Below are positions 18,201 through 24,738 of a stretch of DNA of 26,012 nucleotides, in pieces (positions within the stretch are counted from its first letter, which is position 1; the number at the start of each line of letters is the position of its first letter). The position numbers and the translations under genes were made by a program. Origin of the DNA: JANWXD01 sp037446115 (GTDB lineage Bacteria; Acidobacteriota; Terriglobia; Bryobacterales; Bryobacteraceae); assembly GCA_037446115.1 (NCBI GenBank), contig JBBIJF010000046.1:1-26012 (forward strand), read 5' to 3'. A model generated the notes under the pieces. The model was given only the letters and a program-made list of their open reading frames with translations. It made no database searches and had not been told where the DNA came from.

Positions 18201-18617
18201 AACCTCTTTGCCGCCGAAATCCGGCGGATGGCAGCCGAGGCGCCGGACCGCATCAACTATCAGGTGATCTCAAGGGCCTTTGGCACGCCCAAGCCCACTC
18301 TGACCAACTCCTACCAGCCCGAACTCCTCTATCTGCGCACGCTGCCGACGCTCATGGGTTACTCCAGCCGCATCATGGCGGAAAGCTGGGAGTCGAACAC
18401 CCTGTATTGGGCAGCCCTGGCCGATGAGATGCACCTGCCGCCGGCGCAACTGAATCTGCTGATTCCGGAATGGACACGGCAGACCGTGGAACGAATCTTT
18501 GCGACGCACCTGGAGGACTGGCCCGCAGTGCTGCGCTCGCTGCGCAATGTGGGCGAAGACATCCGCCTGCGGGCGAGAAAAGAAATGCTCGTGGATCAGA
18601 AAGCTTCACTGGAATAG
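15231..18617 (+). CDS. Very large exported protein of unknown function (1128 aa)
   Basis: An 1128-residue protein with a signal peptide (MRRIRLVVLGVLASLHPLAGQ) and a good ribosome site (GAGAGGG, six bases before the ATG). Residues 24-100 are helical with a TPR-like pattern of paired short helices (ARARELERRGEAAEARQLL, then AAENAPHDAAVLSAYAEFL). The rest is predominantly alpha-helical with no nuclease, protease or ATP-binding motif that I can recognise, and no second membrane segment. It is probably periplasmic or surface-associated. It is followed after 15 bases by a VWA protein gene on the same strand, so the two are likely co-expressed and may form a secreted complex. The long antisense frame (15072-17714) reflects base composition. 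I do not recognise a named family. Confidence 0.85.
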   Translation: MRRIRLVVLGVLASLHPLAGQDVVARARELERRGEAAEARQLLRRAAENAPHDAAVLSAYAEFLDRYRDPAAREVYDKLLGLLNRSDQRSARAATARRLVLLSLMAGDRAGAARYLEAYRAAGGGEWPAGVRLETPPAAEGPYIEIPGPFESFARMAAVSQETPPGELLAALARNVVTNGYQASSGNEALEPTEYMKLLVRYISQARELERFAGAEKVIRVESCESPQAGELLRILGYRMRGACGSEVVLETVNATRAFLTIDSGFPVAELEQALRTNRPFVYEFKPTRVPILYGADYWLGAREKGGGDFIDAYLADPALCRLYLGLSKLDRETADELRKAVPVQRLRAFAHVLDFYGGMFEIRNGRALVPGGARAERAWEELVGVSPSKGAEFFERLISKDDGWLASFFDALARIHGPVKDYLTEPERMKRFYMAVRGRVTSPGPARPVFRANTEMLLLTHRLRLDPDGRPHIPGNLEIWKNLFIKHPHGKYDGRLTRLASTWTQPDDLIEALFALCRKAVENEPLKIFMALSDINRYRSKPLEAATVDRLARKYRDLGAQYSIFNDAPTVSDKTILQFVDATESIDRIRNSALRADTAGTMQALVGIWQILCRQGAIPASEADAALAGLLAPFAEINDAKELFDAGRNGVALLLKAAGVPADQRPQDRLLDLLAGTAQPSDPDAHARLVEEMTRILEAQKLISLNTLFELADHLEALGRGEKLNTALINRIASRIAELQLPRTFLSSVERNAFAFGYWTERHIEAQRRLNLQAAIERAGTDAGRLAEIRGSLAPLLRDTLVGLNYAHYAPPGAQVLYTNPQFVRSHDFLGMQGTNQTWRATDVFGSGWPSNAGGRLVGSLSGLAYALAEAEQNFMVPSREQALIWGDLVPQMILSAKIPRWWNVSPSQMHWVGLHMRYAESLVAEASLDSELRRRVLESLSRLALPARVRRVASALEVFDVREAWNSITPLEAFALAREILESKTGPENLFAAEIRRMAAEAPDRINYQVISRAFGTPKPTLTNSYQPELLYLRTLPTLMGYSSRIMAESWESNTLYWAALADEMHLPPAQLNLLIPEWTRQTVERIFATHLEDWPAVLRSLRNVGEDIRLRARKEMLVDQKASLE

Positions 18618-18632
18618 CCGGAGGGATCGGCC

Positions 18633-19643
18633 GTGAAAAACCTGACGATGCTTCTCGCATGGGTCTTGCTCCTGGGCGCCTGGGCACTGACACCGGGCTC
18701 GCGCACGTGGGCTCAGGAGCGGCCGGTGTTCCGCGTCAAAGTGGACATGGTCGTGCTGACGTTCACGGTGACGGACAGCAAGGGGCGGTACGTCAACGGA
18801 CTCAAGCCGAGTGACTTCCGGATTCTCGAAGACGGAATCGTCCAGAAGATCGCCACCTTCGCCGAGGGCAACCGGCCGGCCGTGCAAGTCCTGGCCGACG
18901 GCAGCACGCGCCCCCTGATCGGATCGCCCGGCGGCTCGGAGGATCCCAAAGGTCTGGAAGGCCGCGCCGACGCTCTCGTGGGCACCAACGTGTTCATCCT
19001 CTTTGACACGAGCAACTACATGTACCGCGGCTTTGTGTACGCCTCGGACGCCATCGCCGATTTCATCCGGGGTCTGGACCGCGCCGATTCGGTGGCGGTG
19101 TACACCTTCAGCCGGAACCTGTCGCGGGCGGCGCCGCTGACGCGCGACCGCAACGAGGCGATCCTCGGCCTGCGGAAGGCCGTGGCCGGCGATGACGCCG
19201 CTTTGTACAACGCACTGCTGCTGTGCCTGCGCGACGCCGCCAAAGTTCCCGGACGGAAGGTGATTGTCGTGTTCTCAAACGGGCCGGACAACGCCAGCAT
19301 GGTGGCGCCGGACGACGTGCGCGCGGTGGCGGAAGACGAAGGCATCCCGATCTACGTCATCTCGACGAACGAAGTCAACAAAGATCCCATTTCGAGCGCC
19401 GTCTTTCGCCGCATCACTGCGCGCACGGGCGGCCGGGCCTACTTCGCCAAGACCTGGCAAAAGCAGGTGGAGGCCTTCGAGTCCGTACGCGAAGACCTGG
19501 GCAACTCCTATACTGTCACCTACTACCCGGCGCCGAACCCCAACGAAGGGTTCCGCAAGATCACGGTGGAGATTGTCTCGGACGTCGCCAAGAAGTATCG
19601 CATCCGGGCCCGCCCGGGATATCGGCCCCGGCCGGCCTTCTGA
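18633..19643 (+). CDS. Secreted VWFA-related domain protein 3, degenerate MIDAS
   Basis: A 336-residue protein with a signal peptide (MKNLTMLLAWVLLLGAWAL, likely cut after WAQ at residue 28) and a VWFA-related domain. The GTG start has a GGAGGG site seven bases upstream. It shares the family frame with the two tandem proteins: the FRILEDGIVQKI strand, the ILFDTS strand and a C-terminal FRKITVEIVSD...RARPGYRPRP. The metal site is altered: DTSNY at 125-129 replaces DxSxS, Ala189-Ala190 stand where the Thr is expected, and SNGPDN at 215-220 replaces SDGxDN. Metal binding is therefore doubtful. It belongs to the same unit as the 1128-residue protein. Confidence 0.9.
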   Translation: MKNLTMLLAWVLLLGAWALTPGSRTWAQERPVFRVKVDMVVLTFTVTDSKGRYVNGLKPSDFRILEDGIVQKIATFAEGNRPAVQVLADGSTRPLIGSPGGSEDPKGLEGRADALVGTNVFILFDTSNYMYRGFVYASDAIADFIRGLDRADSVAVYTFSRNLSRAAPLTRDRNEAILGLRKAVAGDDAALYNALLLCLRDAAKVPGRKVIVVFSNGPDNASMVAPDDVRAVAEDEGIPIYVISTNEVNKDPISSAVFRRITARTGGRAYFAKTWQKQVEAFESVREDLGNSYTVTYYPAPNPNEGFRKITVEIVSDVAKKYRIRARPGYRPRPAF

Positions 19644-19706
19644 GGACGCCTGCGAGTTGGACGAACGCGCAGCCGAAGTTTAACCGCACTCGGCATCGCA
19701 GCGGCA

Positions 19707-19715
19707 TGTTACACT
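19707..19715 (+). promoter_or_regulatory. Extended -10 promoter of the csm operon
   Basis: TGTTACACT in the 100-base gap after the third VWA gene; the predicted start at about 19722 gives a leader near 22 bases. No clear -35 and no ribosome site before the cas10 ATG. It suggests that the CRISPR effector genes are a transcription unit separate from the VWA gene. Confidence 0.45.
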
Positions 19716-19743
19716 GACGGCTTCCGGTACAGTCTCAATCCCC

Positions 19744-21195
19744 ATGGCGCTTCAAATCTTCCTCCAGGGAAAGATTCTGGGGGCGGAAGAGTTTATTCTG
19801 TCGCCGGTGCCAGCGGATGCGCCTGAAGAGCAGGTCCTGCTGGGGCGCTGCCGGTGGGTGACCCTGCTGAGCGAGGTGATTCCGCGGGCCTTGCTCGCCG
19901 AGCTCGGCCTGGCGCGGGTTCTGCTCGGCTCGAGCGGAGGCGGGCAGTTCCTGCTGGTTCTTCCGGAAGAGACACGCGGCACGGCCGAAGATTTCCTGGG
20001 CGCGGCCGGCGAAGGAATGGAACAGCTCAGCGGCGGCCGCCTCCGCCTGATCTGGGGTATCACGGAAAACCTTGGTGACTGGAGCGTCGTGCGGCGGCGT
20101 ATCGTGGACGAGATGGCGCGCAAGCGGGGAGCACCCCTGGCCGGGCGGAGCCGCGCGCTACTGGAGCCGTTCGAAGAAGCCGATCCGCAGCCGGCCGCGT
20201 ATTTCGCCCGGGAATTGGCGATGGGACTCCAGGATGCACGAGCCGTCGGATGGAGCCCCGAGGCGCCCGCCCGGATTGCCATCGAGTCCGGCAAGCATAC
20301 CTGGCCGGTAAGCTCCACGCCTTCTGCGGAAGCCATTCCTCTGGCCCGCCACGCCGCCCCCGAAGAGGAGGCAGGCGGACCGGCGGCACCGGCAACGCTG
20401 GCCGGCCGCGCCGACGGCCGCAAGAGCTGGGGTGTTCTGCGGGGCGACGTGGACAATCTGGAAATTCGGCTCCGCCGCGCCACAACCATCGAAGAACACG
20501 TGCAGCTCTCGGTGATGTACAAGCAGTTTTTCGCCGGCGAGCTGGAGTTGCTCTGCTCGCTACCGGAGTACTGGCGTAAGGCCGTGATCTTGTATACGGG
20601 CGGCGATGATTTCGCGCTCTACGGTTCCTGGGACGTGCTGATCCCGCTGGCGCGCGAAATCCAAAGAGTGTTTCACCGCTTTACCGAGGAGAATCTGAAG
20701 GATTTTCCGGGTCCCGAGGGCAAGACGATTACAATGGCGGTTTCTCTGGCTGCGGAGCCGGAAGCTTCGGCCCTGGCGGTCTACGAAGAGGCGGGGCGGA
20801 GGCTGGATGCGGCAAAGTCCGCCGGCAAGGACTGTATCTGGGTGATGGGCCGTACCCTGGAATGGCGGCAGCTGGCCTTGGCGTCGGAACTGCAGGAGAC
20901 GATGCGGCAGGCAGCTTCGGTTTTGCCTTCGCCCGCGCCGCTGTTTGTGGAGCTCGGCGCGTTCTACCGGCGGGAAGGCGCGACCGCCCCCCGGGCCGCC
21001 GAAGGCCAGCTCGAGCGGCCCTGGCGCGTGCACCGGGCTCTGAGCCGTGCGTTCGCGGAGAGCCGCGGCCGTGAGGCTCAGAAACTTCGTAGTCAGCTTC
21101 TGAACGAAATCGTGACCAAAGCGGCGGGCCAGAGGCGGCTGCGGCCGGCCGGCCGTGTCGCCCTGGAGTGGACCAAACTCTTGACCGAGGTGTGA
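19744..21195 (+). CDS. csm1: Cas10/Csm1, type III-A-like, lacking the HD domain
   Basis: A 483-residue Cas10, far shorter than the usual 700-900 of Csm1. It opens directly with the first palm domain: residues 1-74 match the normal start of that domain and include SSGGGQFLLVLP at 63-74. The second palm domain carries LRGDVDN (Asp235, Asp237) and the cyclase motif GGDD at 286-289, so cyclic oligoadenylate synthesis is possible. No HD nuclease domain precedes it. The frame is closed by TAA at 19681-19683, with no ATG, GTG or TTG before 19744, so the domain is truly absent rather than missed. Only three cysteines (36, 271, 364) exist, so the zinc ribbon is gone, replaced by a Pro/Ala/Glu-rich linker (about 170-225). 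The helical C-terminal domain is present. First gene of the operon. Confidence 0.93.
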   Translation: MALQIFLQGKILGAEEFILSPVPADAPEEQVLLGRCRWVTLLSEVIPRALLAELGLARVLLGSSGGGQFLLVLPEETRGTAEDFLGAAGEGMEQLSGGRLRLIWGITENLGDWSVVRRRIVDEMARKRGAPLAGRSRALLEPFEEADPQPAAYFARELAMGLQDARAVGWSPEAPARIAIESGKHTWPVSSTPSAEAIPLARHAAPEEEAGGPAAPATLAGRADGRKSWGVLRGDVDNLEIRLRRATTIEEHVQLSVMYKQFFAGELELLCSLPEYWRKAVILYTGGDDFALYGSWDVLIPLAREIQRVFHRFTEENLKDFPGPEGKTITMAVSLAAEPEASALAVYEEAGRRLDAAKSAGKDCIWVMGRTLEWRQLALASELQETMRQAASVLPSPAPLFVELGAFYRREGATAPRAAEGQLERPWRVHRALSRAFAESRGREAQKLRSQLLNEIVTKAAGQRRLRPAGRVALEWTKLLTEV

Positions 21196-21198
21196 GGC

Positions 21199-21648
21199 AT
21201 GGCGGAAGTCCAACAGGAAACCAAGACCCGCGAACCGCGTCCGGCGCGCGAAGGAAAAACCGGACGGGGCGAGGACCGGCGCGCGGACCGTGGCCGCGCC
21301 GAAGGACCTCCCGAGATTGATCTGGACCGTCTGATCGCCGACAGTCTGTACCTGGACAACCAGGCCCACAGCATTGTCAGCCGCATGCGGGATCTGGATT
21401 CAGGTACCAAGAGCCAGCTCCGGCGCCTGTACAATGCCGTGCGCCGGGCCTGCCGCGCCCCCGATCCCGAGCGCCAGCATCAGTTCGTCATGCTCCGCGC
21501 CCGGCTGGCGTACACCATCGCGCGCCACTCACTGCGCAGCCTCGACAGCCTGGAGAAGCTGCTGCTGCAGGTCACGCGCAAGAACGACCCGCGGGGTTAT
21601 GAGCGGTTCCGCGACCTGTTTGAAGCCATCGTCGCCTACAACGAATGA
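21199..21648 (+). CDS. csm2: Csm2 small subunit (type III-A effector)
   Basis: A 149-residue Csm2, the small helical subunit (Cas11-like) that lines the target-RNA groove of the Csm complex. The conserved core covers about 60-149: SQLRRLYNAVRRA, LRARLAYTIARHS, LEKLLLQVTRK and FRDLFEAIVAYNE, matching Csm2 helices. The first 38 residues are a highly charged, probably disordered tail (KTREPRPAREGK, EDRRADRGRAEG) not expected in short Csm2 proteins. It starts three bases after the cas10 stop. The stop is 15 bases before csm3. Confidence 0.88.
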   Translation: MAEVQQETKTREPRPAREGKTGRGEDRRADRGRAEGPPEIDLDRLIADSLYLDNQAHSIVSRMRDLDSGTKSQLRRLYNAVRRACRAPDPERQHQFVMLRARLAYTIARHSLRSLDSLEKLLLQVTRKNDPRGYERFRDLFEAIVAYNE

Positions 21649-21663
21649 TGACCTGAGAAACTC

Positions 21664-22500
21664 ATGAGTGCCCACACTGCGCAAACCGAACTGAAGCTGA
21701 TCGGAAAACTGATTCTGGAAGGGGAACTCCGCTGCGAGACGGGATTGCATATCGGGGCAGGGAAGGGATCGCTCGAAATCGGCGGCGCCGACAACCCGGT
21801 CGTCAAGGACTCGTTCGGGCGTCCCTACGTTCCGGGAAGCTCGTTGCGCGGGCGCCTGCGGTCGCTGCTGGAGCAAGCCTCCGGACTCGCCGTTCCCTCC
21901 GAGCTTGTGTATCTGTCGCGCCGCAGAGGACAGGAGGTGCGGATCCACCAGAGTGATCGGCCGGATGACGAGATCTGCCTGCTGTTCGGCCGCAGTCCGG
22001 GCCGTCTGGAGCGTGTGGAAGGAGAGCCGCTGGACGGTGCGGTGGCGACGCCGGCCCGCCTCACCGTCTATGATGCGCCGCTCGACCCGGACAGCATCAC
22101 GCCGCAGATGCGCGAGAACCTGGACGATGAGCTCACCGAAGTCAAAAGCGAAAACGCCATTGACCGGATCACGTCGCAGGCCAATCCCCGCACCCTGGAG
22201 CGGGTGCCGGCCGGGGCGCGTTTCAAAGTCCGTTTCGTCGTGGACATCCTTTGCGAGGAGGACAAAGTCTTGCCCGCGCGTCTGGCCGAGGCGCTCCGGC
22301 TCCTTGAAGACGACTCACTTGGCGGCGGCGGTTCCCGGGGCAGCGGCCGCGTCTCATTCAGCAATCTGCGATTAGTTTGGCGGGGCCGCTCCTTTTATGC
22401 CGCAGGAGCGCCGGAGAAAGAACTGCTCGCGGGAGCCGATGTCGGCGCACTGCAGGCCCTGCTGAACGCCCCCGATTTCGCGGAAAAACTGACCTCGTGA
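21664..22500 (+). CDS. csm3: Csm3 backbone RAMP protein, target-RNA nuclease subunit
   Basis: A 278-residue Csm3 (Cas7 family RAMP), the repeated backbone subunit that binds crRNA and cuts target RNA. Visible are TGLHIGAGKG near residue 26, the catalytic aspartate Asp43 in GGADNPVVKD (equivalent to Asp33 of the Streptococcus thermophilus protein), PGSSLRGRLRSLLE from 57, the VKSENAIDRIT segment (160-170) with ANPRTLERV, and the C-terminal glycine-rich loop GGGGSRGSGRV at 220-230. All sites needed for RNA cleavage appear intact. Its TGA overlaps the csm4 ATG (ATGA at 22497-22502 region), so the two are coupled. Confidence 0.96.
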   Translation: MSAHTAQTELKLIGKLILEGELRCETGLHIGAGKGSLEIGGADNPVVKDSFGRPYVPGSSLRGRLRSLLEQASGLAVPSELVYLSRRRGQEVRIHQSDRPDDEICLLFGRSPGRLERVEGEPLDGAVATPARLTVYDAPLDPDSITPQMRENLDDELTEVKSENAIDRITSQANPRTLERVPAGARFKVRFVVDILCEEDKVLPARLAEALRLLEDDSLGGGGSRGSGRVSFSNLRLVWRGRSFYAAGAPEKELLAGADVGALQALLNAPDFAEKLTS

Positions 22501-23522
22501 TGGCGCCTGGCGGTTTTACGTTCCGCTATTGGCCGCGCGGCCCGTGGCGGTTCGGCTCGGAATGCGGGGCCCCCGGGCTGGCGGACGTCATACTCCACAG
22601 CGACGCTGTGTATGCCGCCGTCACGCATGCGATGAATCTGCTGGGACTGCTCCCGGAGTGGCTCGAGGCTGTCTTCGAAGATCCGGCGGGTCCGGCCGTG
22701 CGCTTCTCCTCGCTGTTCCCCTTTCATCACAGGACGCTCTTCGTGGCGCCTCCGCGCACCCTGTGGCCTCTTGCGCCTTCGTCCAAGGTGCGCTGGAAAG
22801 GGGCGCGCCTTATTCCGCTGAGCGCCGTGCGTTCGCTGGCGAGGCGGCAGGCGCTCGAAGAAGATGCCTGGGTGGTCGACGGGGAAAGCCAGTGTCTGCT
22901 ACCGGCGGCGGATCCTGCCGGGCCCTTCAAGGTATCCTTGCGCGCCTTTGCGGCGGTGGACCGCCTCGGCGCGGGCGTCGAGGTGCACCGCGCGGCGTGC
23001 CTGGAGTTCCGCACCGGGGCGGGCGTCTGGGGTGCCGTCCGTTTTGCATCCGAGGAAGCCCGGCGGCGCTGGTCCGAGCCGGTCCAAGCCGCGCTGCGGT
23101 TGCTGGCCGACTGCGGCATCGGCGGCAAGCGTTCGGCTGGATGGGGCCATGCCACGGCCGTCGAGTTCGAAGACGACGCGCTGGAGGCCGAAGCAGCGAC
23201 TTCCGGAACGGCGGAGGACAACCAGGCAGCCGCAGAGACGGAGGCCGCCTGGTGGCTGCTGTCGGTTTTCAGTCCGGCACCCGGTGAAGACATTGACTGG
23301 CAGCGCGGCAACTACAGCCTGATCGTCCGCTCCGGCCGGATGAGCAGCCCCGCGGCGCAGGGTGCGCTCAAGCGGTCCACGCGGCTGATCGCCGAAGGTT
23401 CCGTGCTGGTGGCGGCGCACGCGCCCCGGGGCCGTGCGCTCGATGTCGCCCCGGCGGGATCTCCTCACCCGGTGTATCGGGGCAGTTTCGCCTTTGCTGT
23501 GCCGTTACCGGTGGCGCCATGA
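22500..23522 (+). CDS. csm4: Csm4 RAMP protein (Cas5-like, crRNA 5' handle binding)
   Basis: A 340-residue Csm4, the Cas5-type RAMP subunit that holds the 5' tag of crRNA and contacts Cas10. The N-terminal segment has GPWRFGS and ILHSDAVYAAVTHAM (HSD at 33-35), typical of Csm4, and a glycine loop GIGGKRSAGWG at 206-216. The frame is open upstream to 22377 inside csm3; the ATG at 22500, overlapping the csm3 stop, was chosen because the family similarity begins there. The csm5 ATG overlaps its own TGA in the same way (ATGA at 23519-23522). Confidence 0.93.
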   Translation: MAPGGFTFRYWPRGPWRFGSECGAPGLADVILHSDAVYAAVTHAMNLLGLLPEWLEAVFEDPAGPAVRFSSLFPFHHRTLFVAPPRTLWPLAPSSKVRWKGARLIPLSAVRSLARRQALEEDAWVVDGESQCLLPAADPAGPFKVSLRAFAAVDRLGAGVEVHRAACLEFRTGAGVWGAVRFASEEARRRWSEPVQAALRLLADCGIGGKRSAGWGHATAVEFEDDALEAEAATSGTAEDNQAAAETEAAWWLLSVFSPAPGEDIDWQRGNYSLIVRSGRMSSPAAQGALKRSTRLIAEGSVLVAAHAPRGRALDVAPAGSPHPVYRGSFAFAVPLPVAP

Positions 23523-24670
23523 AGTATCGCCTGACCTGTCTCACGCCGTTGCTTGTGGGAGACGGACAAAAACTGTCGCCCGTGGATTACATGGTCTGGA
23601 AGGATCAGGTGAGTGTGCTCGATCAGCGCCGCATCTTCCGCCTGCTCGCCAAGGGACCTCGTCTCGACAGTTACCTGACTCAGCTCAAGCGCGCCGAGCG
23701 GTTGGAATTTGCTTCCTGGGGCGGTTTCGCGCAGAGCTACGCAGGCCGGCGGGTTCCCTTTGAGAGTGCTGCGTGTGCGCGCTACTGGGAGCAGGCGCGC
23801 GGCGACAGCCTGCATATTCCCACTTTTGCGGCCGGTCCGGCGGGCCCCTATCTGCCGGGCAGCGCACTCAAAGGCGCTTTGCACACAGCAGCTCTGGCGG
23901 CGGCGATGGATCACAAAGCCCTGGAGGCCGTCGCGGCGCAGTTCGAGGGGGATCGCCCGCCCCGACGTCCGGCGGAGATCGCCGAAGAACGCAGGCTCGG
24001 ACTCGAAGGGAGCAGCCGGATGCGCTGGTTCGGGGCCTCGGACTCGGCTCCGGTTGCCGGATCCGGCTTCCGGATCTACCTGCTCCGCGTGGCAACGCTG
24101 GCACCCCGCGGAGGCAAGCTGGAACTGGGATGGAAGACGAGCCCGCGCGGCACGGTTCCGGGCGGACGGCCGGAAGAGAGTACGCCCTGGTTTGCCGAGA
24201 TGGCGATGCCCGGCACGGTATTTGAAGGTACGTGGCAGGAGCGCGGATTTCTGGAGAGCCCCGAGGTAGCCCGCACGCTTCACTGGGGACACCCGCCGAC
24301 TCGCTGCGCGATTCTGGAGGCGGCAAACAGCTACGCCGCCCGCCTGCTGGCGCTCCATCGGGAGTATGCCGCGCTCGCGGGACTGGAGCTGGTGAGGCGG
24401 AGCCTCGATGAACTGGAAACCCGGCTCGCGGAGGTCCGCCGCCGCGACGATGCCTGTCTGCTCGTGCTCGGTTGGGGAGCCGGCCTGCTTTCGAAGGTCG
24501 CCTGGACGGATACGGGAGATGAGCTCTACCGGCGCCTCCTGCGCCGCTCGCCTCTCTACGGCGCCAGCGTGACTCCGGGAGTGCCGTTTCCCAAGACAAG
24601 GCGCGTGGTCTTTGTGAACGACCGCCCGGCGGCGCTTCCCGGATGGGCGTTGCTGGAGCTTACGCCGTAA
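23519..24670 (+). CDS. csm5: Csm5 RAMP protein (Cas7-like, crRNA 3' end subunit)
   Basis: A 383-residue Csm5, which caps the 3' side of the Csm complex and recruits nucleases for crRNA trimming in studied systems. Features: an N-terminal LTCLTPLLVGDG, the RAMP motif YLPGSALKGALHTA around 111-124, and C-terminal Csm5 segments LGWGAGLLSKVAW and PKTRRVVFVNDRPAALPGW. ATGA overlap with csm4 indicates coupling. It is the last gene of the effector operon: no cas6, csm6 or adaptation gene follows. The next gene is an AAA+ ATPase with its own probable promoter. Confidence 0.93.
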   Translation: MKYRLTCLTPLLVGDGQKLSPVDYMVWKDQVSVLDQRRIFRLLAKGPRLDSYLTQLKRAERLEFASWGGFAQSYAGRRVPFESAACARYWEQARGDSLHIPTFAAGPAGPYLPGSALKGALHTAALAAAMDHKALEAVAAQFEGDRPPRRPAEIAEERRLGLEGSSRMRWFGASDSAPVAGSGFRIYLLRVATLAPRGGKLELGWKTSPRGTVPGGRPEESTPWFAEMAMPGTVFEGTWQERGFLESPEVARTLHWGHPPTRCAILEAANSYAARLLALHREYAALAGLELVRRSLDELETRLAEVRRRDDACLLVLGWGAGLLSKVAWTDTGDELYRRLLRRSPLYGASVTPGVPFPKTRRVVFVNDRPAALPGWALLELTP

Positions 24671-24689
24671 AGATCTTTGCCGCGCTCCG

Positions 24690-24698
24690 TGGTAAGAT
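24690..24698 (+). promoter_or_regulatory. Extended -10 promoter of the ExeA-like ATPase gene
   Basis: TGGTAAGAT in the 68-base gap after csm5, 40 bases before the ATG at 24739. No convincing -35. Confidence 0.4.
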
Positions 24699-24738
24699 GC
24701 GAGGGTGAGATCCGCGGCTGGCGCCTTGTTCGGTCCCG

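Noticed and set aside
15231..18617. The 1128-residue protein as the missing effector or HD nuclease of the csm module
   Set aside because: It has a signal peptide and so is exported, it shows no HD or CARF motif, and the csm operon has its own promoter.
19744..24670. Calling the module a new CRISPR subtype
   Set aside because: Gene order, Csm2 core, Csm3, Csm4 and Csm5 all match III-A. The HD and zinc-ribbon loss is a variation; a subtype claim would need phylogeny.
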